Source: an uncultured Clostridia bacterium (GTDB lineage: Bacteria; Bacillota; Clostridia; TANB77; CAG-508). Taken from it: a stretch of 45,435 bases of DNA. The notes under the pieces are model-generated. The model did no database searches, was not told the DNA's origin, and saw nothing but the letters and a program-made list of their open reading frames with translations. The stretch is taken from contig CAKPIA010000011.1 in NCBI GenBank assembly GCA_934162205.1, positions 1 through 45,435 on the forward strand, read 5' to 3'. Positions within the stretch are counted from its first letter, which is position 1. Each line of letters begins with the position of its first letter. A program made the translations under genes and the position numbers. Below are positions 7,596 to 14,851 of this stretch, piece by piece.

Positions 7596-9593
7596 ATGAA
7601 TAAGGAACAAGCAAAAAATAGAATAGAAGAATTAAGAAAAACTGTAGAATATCATGCAAAAAGATATTATGATGATGATAAACCAGAAATATCAGATTTC
7701 GAATATGATATGTTAATGGTAGAATTAAGAAATTTAGAAAAACAATATCCAGAATTTCAATCAAAAGATTCATTAACACAAAAGGTTGGAGGACATGTAA
7801 AAGAAGGATTTAAAAAGGTAGAACATGAAGTTCCACTTCAAAGTTTGCAAGATGTATTTGATTTAGAAGAAGTTAGAGAATTTGATGAAAGAGTAAGAAA
7901 AGTTGCCGAAGAAAATAATATAGAACTTAAATATGTGGTAGAAACTAAAATAGACGGATTATCTGCTGCAATAGAATATAAAGATGGAATATTAGTTAGA
8001 GGAGCAACAAGAGGAAATGGACTAGTTGGAGAAGATGTAACAGAAAATTTAAAGACAATAAAAACTATTCCTCATACTTTAAATGATAAAATTGATATAA
8101 CAGTTCGTGGAGAAGTATTTATTTCTAAAGAAGATTTTGAAAATTTAAACAAATCAAGAGAAGAAAATGAAGAAGAATTATTTGCAAATTCTAGAAATGC
8201 GGCAGCTGGTTCTTTAAGACAATTAGATAGTAATATAACTAAAACTAGACCATTAGATATTTATATATTTAATGTTCAAAAAATAGAAGGAAAAGAATTT
8301 AGCTCACATTATGATGAATTAAATTATTTAGAAGGGTTAGGATTTAATGTTAATCCTGTTAGAATTTATTGTAAAAATATAGAAGAAGTATTTTCTGCAA
8401 TTAATAAAATTGGAGAAGATAGAGAAAAGTTAACATTTGGAATAGATGGGGCAGTTGTAAAAGTAGATGATCTAAATTTAAGAAAAATTTTAGGAACAAC
8501 AACTAAAGTTCCTAAATGGGCAGTAGCTTATAAATACCCACCAGAAACAAAAGAAACAATAGTAAAAGATATTGTTTGTAATGTAGGAAGAACTGGTGTA
8601 ATTACCCCAATGGCTATATTAGAACCAGTAAAAGTTGCAGGGTCTACAATATCAAAAACAACACTTCATAATGAAGATTTTATAAAAGAAAAAGACATAA
8701 TGATAGGTGATACAGTAGTAATTCAAAAAGCAGGAGATGTAATACCAGAAATTGCAAGAGTTATAAAAGAAAAAAGAACTGGGAATGAAACCAAATTTGA
8801 AATTCCACGTATATGTCCCGTTTGTGGAGCAACAGCTGTAAGAGAAGAAGGTGAGTCTGCTGTTAGATGTACAGGAGTAGAATGTCCAGCAAAATTATAT
8901 AGAAATTTAGTACATTTTGTTTCTAGAGAAGCAATGAATATTGATGGACTTGGAGAAAATATAATAGGACAATTGTTAGATAATAAATTAATAGAAAATA
9001 TTGCAGATATATATACTCTAAAATTTGAAGATATAGCATCTTTAAAGAAAAACGGTAAGAAATTTGCACAAAATTTAATAGATTCTATAAATAAAAGTAA
9101 AGAAAATGATTTATATAGATTAATTACAGCATTGGGAATAAGACATGTTGGAGTAAAGGCTGCGAAAACATTAGCAAGAAGATATAAAAATATAGATAAT
9201 CTTGCTAATGCAAGTTTTGAGTCATTAAGTATGATAGAAGATATTGGACCAATTGTTGCAAATAGTATAAGAGAATTTTTTATGGAAGAACAAACATTAG
9301 ATTTAATAAAAAGATTAAAAGAATCTGGGGTTAATACACAAGCAATAGAAGATGAAAATGCAGATAACAGATTTGAAGGAAAAACTTTTGTATTAACAGG
9401 AACATTAGAAAAATACACAAGAGAAGAAGCTAGTAATATTATAGAAAAATTTAGAGGAAAGACTTCAAGTTCTGTTTCTAAAAAAACAGCTTTTGTACTA
9501 GCAGGAGAAGAAGCGGGAAGTAAATTAACAAAAGCCCAAAACTTAGGAGTAACTATAATATCAGAAGATGAATTTGCAGAAATGATTAAATAA
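7596..9593 (+). CDS. ligA: NAD-dependent DNA ligase LigA
   Basis: 665 aa, the normal length. It seals nicks during replication and repair using NAD+. Order of domains: Ia NAD-binding start (about 1-65), adenylation domain with Lys118 in 'ETKIDGLSAA', OB fold, a four-cysteine zinc finger near residues 405-430 ('CPVCGA...CTGVECPAKL'), helix-hairpin-helix repeats ('ALGIRHVGVKAAKTL', 'IEDIGPIVANSI') and a C-terminal BRCT domain ('FEGKTFVLTGTLEKYTREEA'). GAGGAG precedes ATG 7596. An 80-aa gene of unknown function follows 21 nt downstream. Confidence 0.97.
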   Translation: MNKEQAKNRIEELRKTVEYHAKRYYDDDKPEISDFEYDMLMVELRNLEKQYPEFQSKDSLTQKVGGHVKEGFKKVEHEVPLQSLQDVFDLEEVREFDERVRKVAEENNIELKYVVETKIDGLSAAIEYKDGILVRGATRGNGLVGEDVTENLKTIKTIPHTLNDKIDITVRGEVFISKEDFENLNKSREENEEELFANSRNAAAGSLRQLDSNITKTRPLDIYIFNVQKIEGKEFSSHYDELNYLEGLGFNVNPVRIYCKNIEEVFSAINKIGEDREKLTFGIDGAVVKVDDLNLRKILGTTTKVPKWAVAYKYPPETKETIVKDIVCNVGRTGVITPMAILEPVKVAGSTISKTTLHNEDFIKEKDIMIGDTVVIQKAGDVIPEIARVIKEKRTGNETKFEIPRICPVCGATAVREEGESAVRCTGVECPAKLYRNLVHFVSREAMNIDGLGENIIGQLLDNKLIENIADIYTLKFEDIASLKKNGKKFAQNLIDSINKSKENDLYRLITALGIRHVGVKAAKTLARRYKNIDNLANASFESLSMIEDIGPIVANSIREFFMEEQTLDLIKRLKESGVNTQAIEDENADNRFEGKTFVLTGTLEKYTREEASNIIEKFRGKTSSSVSKKTAFVLAGEEAGSKLTKAQNLGVTIISEDEFAEMIK

Positions 9594-9614
9594 TATAAAA
9601 CAAGGAGAAATGTA

Positions 9615-9857
9615 ATGGATGAAAAATATACATTTGAAAGAATGTGGGTAGATTTAAGTAATGGATATCAAATATATTATACTTATGTAAGAAATAGATA
9701 TGTTTTATTTAAAACAGCAAAAAATTGTTACACTCAAAAATTATTAAGTACTGATCCAAAAAATCCTCAACCTAAAATGTCTATGTTAACATTAAAAAGA
9801 GTAAAAGAAATTTTTCCTTTTATGGAAGACATAGAGTACAAGATTGAAAGTAATTAA
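9615..9857 (+). CDS. Small protein of unknown function downstream of ligA
   Basis: 80 aa, rich in Tyr, Lys and aromatic residues ('ERMWVDLSNGYQIYYTYVRNRYVLFK'). No transmembrane segment or known motif is recognised. It starts 21 nt after ligA with AAGGAG upstream of ATG 9615, so it is likely in the ligA transcript. Confidence 0.7.
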   Translation: MDEKYTFERMWVDLSNGYQIYYTYVRNRYVLFKTAKNCYTQKLLSTDPKNPQPKMSMLTLKRVKEIFPFMEDIEYKIESN

Positions 9858-9904
9858 AAAAAGTGGTATAATAAAGTTATAAACTTTTTAGGAGGATAGT
9901 GATT

Positions 9905-10396
9905 ATGACAAAACAAGAGCGGATAGACATTATAAAAAAACAAGTCCAGTCTCCAATAAATATAGATGCATATAATAATGATACAAGTATTAGAGATAAT
10001 ACCAATTGCATGGCATATGCAATTGGAGCAACATTTCCATATTGGCAAATGTATCGGTTAGGAGCAATATCTGATTCAAAATCTTTAGATGAGCCATATT
10101 TTTCAACTCAAGAGCTTATAAAACTTTTATATAAAGATTTAGATGCTTTGGAATTGAAATATGAAAAAATCTTTGAAGATGAAGAAATTGATTCTAACCA
10201 ATATCTAATAAAATTATATGCATTAGTATATGCGGATGGACGGATTGGAGATTTCCATTTCATTAGATATGATAATGGAACTTGGACAGAAAAAAGAAAA
10301 AGGCAAAATGTTAGCAAAATCTATGATTGTCATAGATATGACAGAGATTGGATGTATCATCATCTACTAACTTTAAAAATCACTAGAAAAGGATAG
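9905..10396 (+). CDS. Unknown protein, possible papain-like cysteine hydrolase fold
   Basis: 163 aa from ATG 9905, which sits 9 nt after AGGAGG; an in-frame GTG at 9899 is too close to it. An N-terminal 'NCMAYAIGA' and a later 'DFHFIRYDNGTWTEKR' give a Cys...His layout reminiscent of NlpC/P60- or CHAP-like amidohydrolases, but this is only a motif resemblance. No signal peptide is seen, so it would be cytoplasmic unless exported another way. Confidence 0.6.
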   Translation: MTKQERIDIIKKQVQSPINIDAYNNDTSIRDNTNCMAYAIGATFPYWQMYRLGAISDSKSLDEPYFSTQELIKLLYKDLDALELKYEKIFEDEEIDSNQYLIKLYALVYADGRIGDFHFIRYDNGTWTEKRKRQNVSKIYDCHRYDRDWMYHHLLTLKITRKG

Positions 10397-10418
10397 TCAT
10401 TAATTGGCTATCTTTTTT
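10391..10418 (+). terminator. Terminator
   Basis: GATAGTCA / TGGCTATC stem with one G-U pair, followed by TTTTTT. Confidence 0.75.
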
Positions 10419-10576
10419 ATTATTATTCAAAGTTTTTTTGAAAATACTATAATAAAAAAAGTTAAAAGTTAAATCTGTTTTTTCTTTGAATAATGTATTG
10501 CAAAATAAAAAATAATAGTATAAACTTTAAATGCAAACTATTAAATAGATAGTAGGAATACAAAGGAGGAAAATGT

Positions 10577-12118
10577 ATGAAAATAAAGCAAACTAAAGGT
10601 ATTACATTAATAGCATTAGTAATAACAATTATAATATTATTAATACTTGCAGGAGTAACAATAACAATGTTAACAGGAGATAATGGAATACTAAAACAGG
10701 CAACAAATGCAAGAGAAACAAATAGTAAAGCAGAATTTGAAGAAAAAGTAAAATTAGCAGTAATAGCATCAAGAGTAAATGATACAGCAAATATAGATTT
10801 AAAAATATTAGATGAAGAAATAAATAAAATAAGTGGAACAACAATAACAAAATCAGCAGATGATAACTTACCTTGGACAGTAAAAAAAGGAAGTTATGAA
10901 GTAACAATAACTGCAGATGGAACAATAACAACAAACACAACAGGAAAAGATGATGGAAAAAAAGATGAAGACACAAAAATAGACTATGGAACAAAAACAC
11001 CAGCAGAAGATAAAAGAACAGTAATAGAACAAGCAACAGCAGCAAAGCCAGAAGAATCAACAATAGATTCAACAACAAATGAAAATACAGGAATAGTAAT
11101 GATAGACAGTAATGATAATGAATGGGTATGGGTAGAAGTACCAGCAACAGTATTTACAAGTGCAACAAATAGTACAGATTATGATAATATAAAGGCAGAT
11201 TTAATATCATATGCAAGTGATTATAGAGAAGGAGCTAAGGGACAAGGATGCAATTGGACAGATGAGTGGTATGCTATTGATGGAGGAACATTAGAAACAT
11301 TAGTAACAGCAAGTACAGAAGGATTAACAGAAGCACAAAAGTTATTAAATAATGGATGTGGATTAACATATAATGAATATAATACAAATTATAATAAAAT
11401 GTTAAGTAGTATATATAAGAATAAGGGATTTTATATAGGAAGATATGAAGCTGGAATAGCAGGTAGTGATGAAAATACAAGTTTAGCAAGATATAGTGGA
11501 ACAGAAATAACAAGTAGTTCACCAAAAGCAGTAAGTAAAAAAGATATGATACCATATAATTATGTGAGATGTAGTGATGCACAGCAATTAGCAAATGGAA
11601 TGAGTACAGGAAATAAAACAAGTAGTTTAATGTATGGAATACAATGGGATTTAGTATGTAAGTTTTTAGAAGTAAAAGGTAATTGGGACGCAACTACGAA
11701 TACAGCACAATATTATATAAAACAAAATAGTACAAGTTGGGGAAATTGTGCTAATAGTAGTATAACATTATCAAGAGGAAAGTATAATACAAATCCAAGT
11801 TCATCATCAAGCACATGGACACCATTTAGTACAGATACAGAAAATTATGTAACATCAAGTAAAACAAATAGTAGTACATCATATTACCAATTATTAACAA
11901 CAGGAACAAGTGGAGATACTAACAAAATGAATATATATGATTTTGCAGGAAATGAATACGAGTGGACATTAGAAAAAACAACCAATACCAACAATCCTTG
12001 TAGCAGTAGGGGAGGCGGTTACAACAACAACGGCTACAACTATCCAGCTTCTTACCGCAGTAACCACAATTACTTCGGCGGCGGCCGCGACGGTGGATTG
12101 CGCCCCTCACTTTATTAG
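10577..12118 (+). CDS. Prepilin-like protein with FGE-sulfatase/C-type-lectin-like C-terminus (candidate DGR target)
   Basis: 513 aa, with AAAGGAGG before the start. The N-terminus 'KGITLIALVITIIILLILAGV' is a type IV prepilin-type signal (cleavage after Gly8), but with Ala where pilins usually have Glu5 of the mature chain. A charged helix and a low-complexity Thr/Lys linker (about 120-150) follow. An FGE-sulfatase-like domain then runs from about 175: 'WVWVEVPATVF', 'GFYIGRYEAGI', 'NIYDFAGNEYEWTLE'. The last 40 residues are Gly/Asn/Tyr/Ser-rich and GC-rich, and end with 'GLRPSLY'. FGE-type C-lectin folds are common DGR display scaffolds. It would show the variable face on a pilus-like or membrane-tethered stalk. 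No enzymatic FGE cysteines are evident, so binding is more likely than catalysis. Confidence 0.75.
   Translation: MKIKQTKGITLIALVITIIILLILAGVTITMLTGDNGILKQATNARETNSKAEFEEKVKLAVIASRVNDTANIDLKILDEEINKISGTTITKSADDNLPWTVKKGSYEVTITADGTITTNTTGKDDGKKDEDTKIDYGTKTPAEDKRTVIEQATAAKPEESTIDSTTNENTGIVMIDSNDNEWVWVEVPATVFTSATNSTDYDNIKADLISYASDYREGAKGQGCNWTDEWYAIDGGTLETLVTASTEGLTEAQKLLNNGCGLTYNEYNTNYNKMLSSIYKNKGFYIGRYEAGIAGSDENTSLARYSGTEITSSSPKAVSKKDMIPYNYVRCSDAQQLANGMSTGNKTSSLMYGIQWDLVCKFLEVKGNWDATTNTAQYYIKQNSTSWGNCANSSITLSRGKYNTNPSSSSSTWTPFSTDTENYVTSSKTNSSTSYYQLLTTGTSGDTNKMNIYDFAGNEYEWTLEKTTNTNNPCSSRGGGYNNNGYNYPASYRSNHNYFGGGRDGGLRPSLY
12007..12117 (+). other. Candidate third variable region (FGE/lectin C-terminus)
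   Basis: The last 37 codons are GC-rich, nearly all end in C or T, and include runs of AAC and GGC, unlike the rest of this AT-rich gene. They encode the Gly/Asn/Tyr-rich loop and the GLRP end, the position diversified by DGRs. There is no second copy here to compare with, so this is weaker than the pair at 1822 and 2698. Confidence 0.5.
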
Positions 12119-12213
12119 TAGAACTGTACTCTAAATAAAATAGCTTTAAATAGAGTAATTGAATAAGAGTTGCTAACGGATTTATAATTTAATAGAAAAA
12201 AGAGATTTATTTT

Positions 12214-12254
12214 ATAGTGTATACATTAAAAAAATAATGTATGCACTATTTTTT
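12214..12254 (+). terminator. Terminator after the prepilin/FGE gene
   Basis: Fifteen-bp stem ATAGTGTATACATTA / TAATGTATGCACTAT (12214-12228, 12235-12249), one G-T step, followed by TTTTTT. Confidence 0.8.
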
Positions 12255-12261
12255 ATATCAA

Positions 12262-12292
12262 GGTTGGCAACGGGGACGTGTTTTTTGACACC
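12262..12292. repeat. REP-like repeat remnant (relative of 3079-3105)
   Basis: GGTTGGCAA-CGGGGACGTG-TTTTTTGACACC. It shares the CGGGACGT and TTTTTGACA blocks with 3079-3105 and forms imperfect inverted ends. The rest of the 12119-12477 gap holds the terminator at 12214, a short TACTCTA/TAGAGTA hairpin near 12127-12157 and no gene. Confidence 0.45.
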
Positions 12293-12477
12293 TCCAAATA
12301 TATCAGAGATTGTAAGTATTGAACAAAAAATTGTCCAGTTTTATTATATAATTTATGAAATCAAAAATTAAAAATAAAAATTAAGACTTTGTTCAAAAAT
12401 TTCAATAAAGAACTAGTAAAAAAGATTATAATGATATATAATATGAAAAGTAAAAAATATAAATAAAAGGAGAAAAT

Positions 12478-13323
12478 ATGGCAGTAATAATAGATGGAAA
12501 AGAATTAGCAAGAAAAACAAGAAGTAATCTAAAAATAGATTGTGAAGAACTAAAGAAAAAAGGAATAACACCTAAATTGGCTGTTATATTAGTTGGAGAT
12601 GATAAAGCTTCAAAAGTATATGTAAGAAACAAAAATAAAGCATGCGAGGATGTTGGAATTGAATTTGAAGAACATATATTAGAAGCAGAAATAACACAAA
12701 AACAATTAATAGACTTAATAGAAGAATTAAATAATAGAAAAGATATAAATGGAATATTATTGCAAAGTCCAATACCTTCACATTTAGATATAAATGAGGC
12801 ATTTAGAAAAATTGCACCAGAAAAAGATGTTGATGGATTTAATCCTGTAAATGTAGGAAAGCTTTCATTAAATCAAGATACATTTGTATCTTGTACACCA
12901 TATGGAATAATGAAAATGTTTGAAGAATACAAAATAGATTTAGAAGGAAAAGATGTTGTAATAATAGGAAGAAGCAATATTGTTGGAAAACCATTAATTC
13001 AATGCTGTTTAAACAAAAATGCAACAGTTACAGTATGCCATTCAAGAACAAAAAATTTAAAAGAACATGTAAAAAGAGCAGATGTAGTTATTGCTGCAAT
13101 AGGAAAATCTAAATTTATTACAGAAGATATGATTAAAGATGGTGCTGTTGTAATAGATGTAGGAATAAATAGAGGAGAAGATGGAAAATTAACAGGAGAT
13201 GTTGATTTTGAAAATGTTGAAAAAAAGGTAAGCTATATAACACCGGTTCCAGGGGGAGTTGGACCAATGACAATAGCAATGCTTATGAATAATGTTATTA
13301 AAGCTACACAAAATCAAATATAA
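12478..13323 (+). CDS. folD: Bifunctional methylene-THF dehydrogenase / methenyl-THF cyclohydrolase
   Basis: 281 aa, normal length. Interconverts 5,10-methylene-, methenyl- and 10-formyl-THF for one-carbon supply in the cytoplasm. Signature blocks: 'YVRNKNKACEDVGI' with the catalytic Lys region, 'GILLQSPIPSHLD', 'KDVDGFNPVNVGKL', the NADP-binding 'VIIGRSNIVGKPL' and the C-terminal 'TPVPGGVGPMTIAMLMNN'. AAAGGAG precedes ATG 12478. It stands alone between terminators. Confidence 0.97.
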   Translation: MAVIIDGKELARKTRSNLKIDCEELKKKGITPKLAVILVGDDKASKVYVRNKNKACEDVGIEFEEHILEAEITQKQLIDLIEELNNRKDINGILLQSPIPSHLDINEAFRKIAPEKDVDGFNPVNVGKLSLNQDTFVSCTPYGIMKMFEEYKIDLEGKDVVIIGRSNIVGKPLIQCCLNKNATVTVCHSRTKNLKEHVKRADVVIAAIGKSKFITEDMIKDGAVVIDVGINRGEDGKLTGDVDFENVEKKVSYITPVPGGVGPMTIAMLMNNVIKATQNQI

Positions 13324-13340
13324 TTAAATAAAAATTAGGG

Positions 13341-13383
13341 GCATTTATTATAGTTAAATTTAGACTATAATAAGTGTCTTTTT
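13341..13383 (+). terminator. Terminator of folD
   Basis: Stem GCATTTATTATAGT / ACTATAATAAGTGT (13341-13354, 13364-13377), then CTTTTT directly before 13384. Because the run ends at 13383, an ATG at 13384 cannot have its own ribosome site. Confidence 0.75.
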
Positions 13384-13407
13384 ATGTTTTTAGAAAGGGT
13401 GATTAAT

Positions 13408-14262
13408 ATAGAAAATAAAAAGTATTGGGTATGGCTTACATTAATAAAAATTAATGTAAGAAAAAAGTTAGAATTATTAGAAAAATATAAAACTCCAGAG
13501 GTTATATATAATTTAAGTAAAAGTAAATTAAATAAAAATAATTTAAAGGATAAAGACATAGAAAAAATATTAAATAAAGAAATTAGAATGGATTTACAAA
13601 GACATTTAGAATATATGAAATTAAATAATATAAAAATTATAAATATATTTGATGAAAATTATCCTAAAATATTAAAACAAATATATGATCCACCTATAAG
13701 TTTATATGTAATAGGAAATGATAAAATATTAAATGAAAATAATATTGCAATAATAGGTTGTAGAGAATGTACTAAATATGGAGAAAAACAAGCAAAAGTA
13801 TTTTCTTATAAATTAGCAAAAGAAAATATTAATATAGTAAGTGGACTTGCAAAAGGTGTGGATAGTTATGCACATATTGGAACTTTATATGCAAATGGAA
13901 AAACAATTGCAGTTCTAGGAAATGGATTAGATACAATTTATCCAAAAGAAAATGTAGATTTAGCAAAACAAATAATAAAAAACAAAGGATGTATAGTTTC
14001 AGAATATCCATTAGGAACAAAGCCAGAAAAACAAAACTTTCCTCAAAGAAATAGAATTATTAGTGGAATAAGTAAAGGAGTATTAGTTATAGAAGCTAAA
14101 GAACAAAGTGGAACATTAATTACTGTAGATTTCGCATTAGAACAAGGAAGAGATGTTTTTGTATTGCCAGGAAATATAGATTCCATTAATTCAATAGGAA
14201 CAAATAGGTTAATTCAAGAGGGAGCAAAACTGGTTACAACATATGAAGAAATTTTAAAATAG
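13408..14262 (+). CDS. dprA: DNA-processing protein DprA (probable ATA start)
   Basis: 284 aa if started at ATA 13408; the frame also has ATG 13384, but that follows the folD terminator T-run with no ribosome site. The leader GGGTGATTAAT-ATA matches the spoIIGA leader GGTGATTAAT-ATG (42306-42318) except for the last start-codon base. GTG 13399 overlaps the same purine block. The protein has the DprA Rossmann-like core: 'YPKILKQIYDPPISLYVIG', 'AIIGCRECTKYGE', 'IVSGLAKGVDSYAH', 'AVLGNGLDTIYPKEN' and 'FPQRNRIISGIS'. It binds single-stranded DNA and loads RecA during transformation or recombination. It lacks the C-terminal winged-helix extension found in longer DprA. Confidence 0.88.
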   Translation: MENKKYWVWLTLIKINVRKKLELLEKYKTPEVIYNLSKSKLNKNNLKDKDIEKILNKEIRMDLQRHLEYMKLNNIKIINIFDENYPKILKQIYDPPISLYVIGNDKILNENNIAIIGCRECTKYGEKQAKVFSYKLAKENINIVSGLAKGVDSYAHIGTLYANGKTIAVLGNGLDTIYPKENVDLAKQIIKNKGCIVSEYPLGTKPEKQNFPQRNRIISGISKGVLVIEAKEQSGTLITVDFALEQGRDVFVLPGNIDSINSIGTNRLIQEGAKLVTTYEEILK

Positions 14263-14325
14263 TAAAATTATATATACAGTTAAGTTTATATATGATAAGA
14301 TTTTAATATAAAAATTTAATAATTT

Positions 14326-14353
14326 TGAAACCAAATGCTAGTTTAAATTGTAT
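14326..14353 (+). promoter_or_regulatory. ECF-type promoter before the ECF sigma gene
   Basis: TGAAACC (14326-14332) and GTAT (14350-14353) with 17 nt between, resembling the TGAAAC-N16/17-CGTA pattern of ECF sigma factors. It implies autoregulation; no other copy was looked for systematically. Confidence 0.45.
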
Positions 14354-14374
14354 TCTTAGTATAAGGGGGTAAAT

Positions 14375-14851
14375 ATGCAAAACGAAAATAAAATAAAAGA
14401 AGTAATAGAAAAATATTCAGATACAGTATATAGAATTGCACTAACAAGATGTGGAATTGTTGAAAACGCTGAAGACATATATCAAGAAGTATTTTTGAAA
14501 TTCAGTGAAAAAATGCCTAAATTTAAAAATAATGAACATGAAAAAGCATGGTTTATTAGAGTTACAATCAATTTAACTAAAAACTTAAAAAGATCATCTT
14601 GGAATAGGAAAGTAGTAACTTTAGATGAAAATATTGTGTTTGAAAATAAAGAAGAAAATGAAGTGTTTTCAGTAGTTTGTGGATTACCTCAAAATTATAA
14701 AACAGTAATATATTTATTGTATTATGAAGGTTACAAGGTAAAAGAAATAGCTAATTTGATGGGAACAAAAGAAGGAACTATAAAAAGTTGGTTATTTAGA
14801 GCAAGAGAGATGCTAAAAGAAAAATTAGAAGGAGGTTTTGAAGATGAATAA
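14375..14851 (+). CDS. ECF-type sigma-70 family RNA polymerase sigma factor
   Basis: 158 aa. It has region 2 ('RIALTRCGIVENAEDIYQEVFLKF', 'KAWFIRVTINLTKN') and region 4 ('LPQNYKTVIYLLYYEGYKVKEIANLMGTKEGTIKSWLFRAREML') and nothing else, as in ECF sigmas. Its stop codon overlaps the start of the membrane beta-propeller gene, so the two are translationally coupled and likely form a sigma/anti-sigma pair. AAGGGGG lies before ATG 14375. Confidence 0.9.
   Translation: MQNENKIKEVIEKYSDTVYRIALTRCGIVENAEDIYQEVFLKFSEKMPKFKNNEHEKAWFIRVTINLTKNLKRSSWNRKVVTLDENIVFENKEENEVFSVVCGLPQNYKTVIYLLYYEGYKVKEIANLMGTKEGTIKSWLFRAREMLKEKLEGGFEDE

Noticed and set aside
8723..9418. 231-codon minus-strand frame inside ligA
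   Set aside because: Same reasoning: a mirror of ligA codon bias, with no family resemblance.
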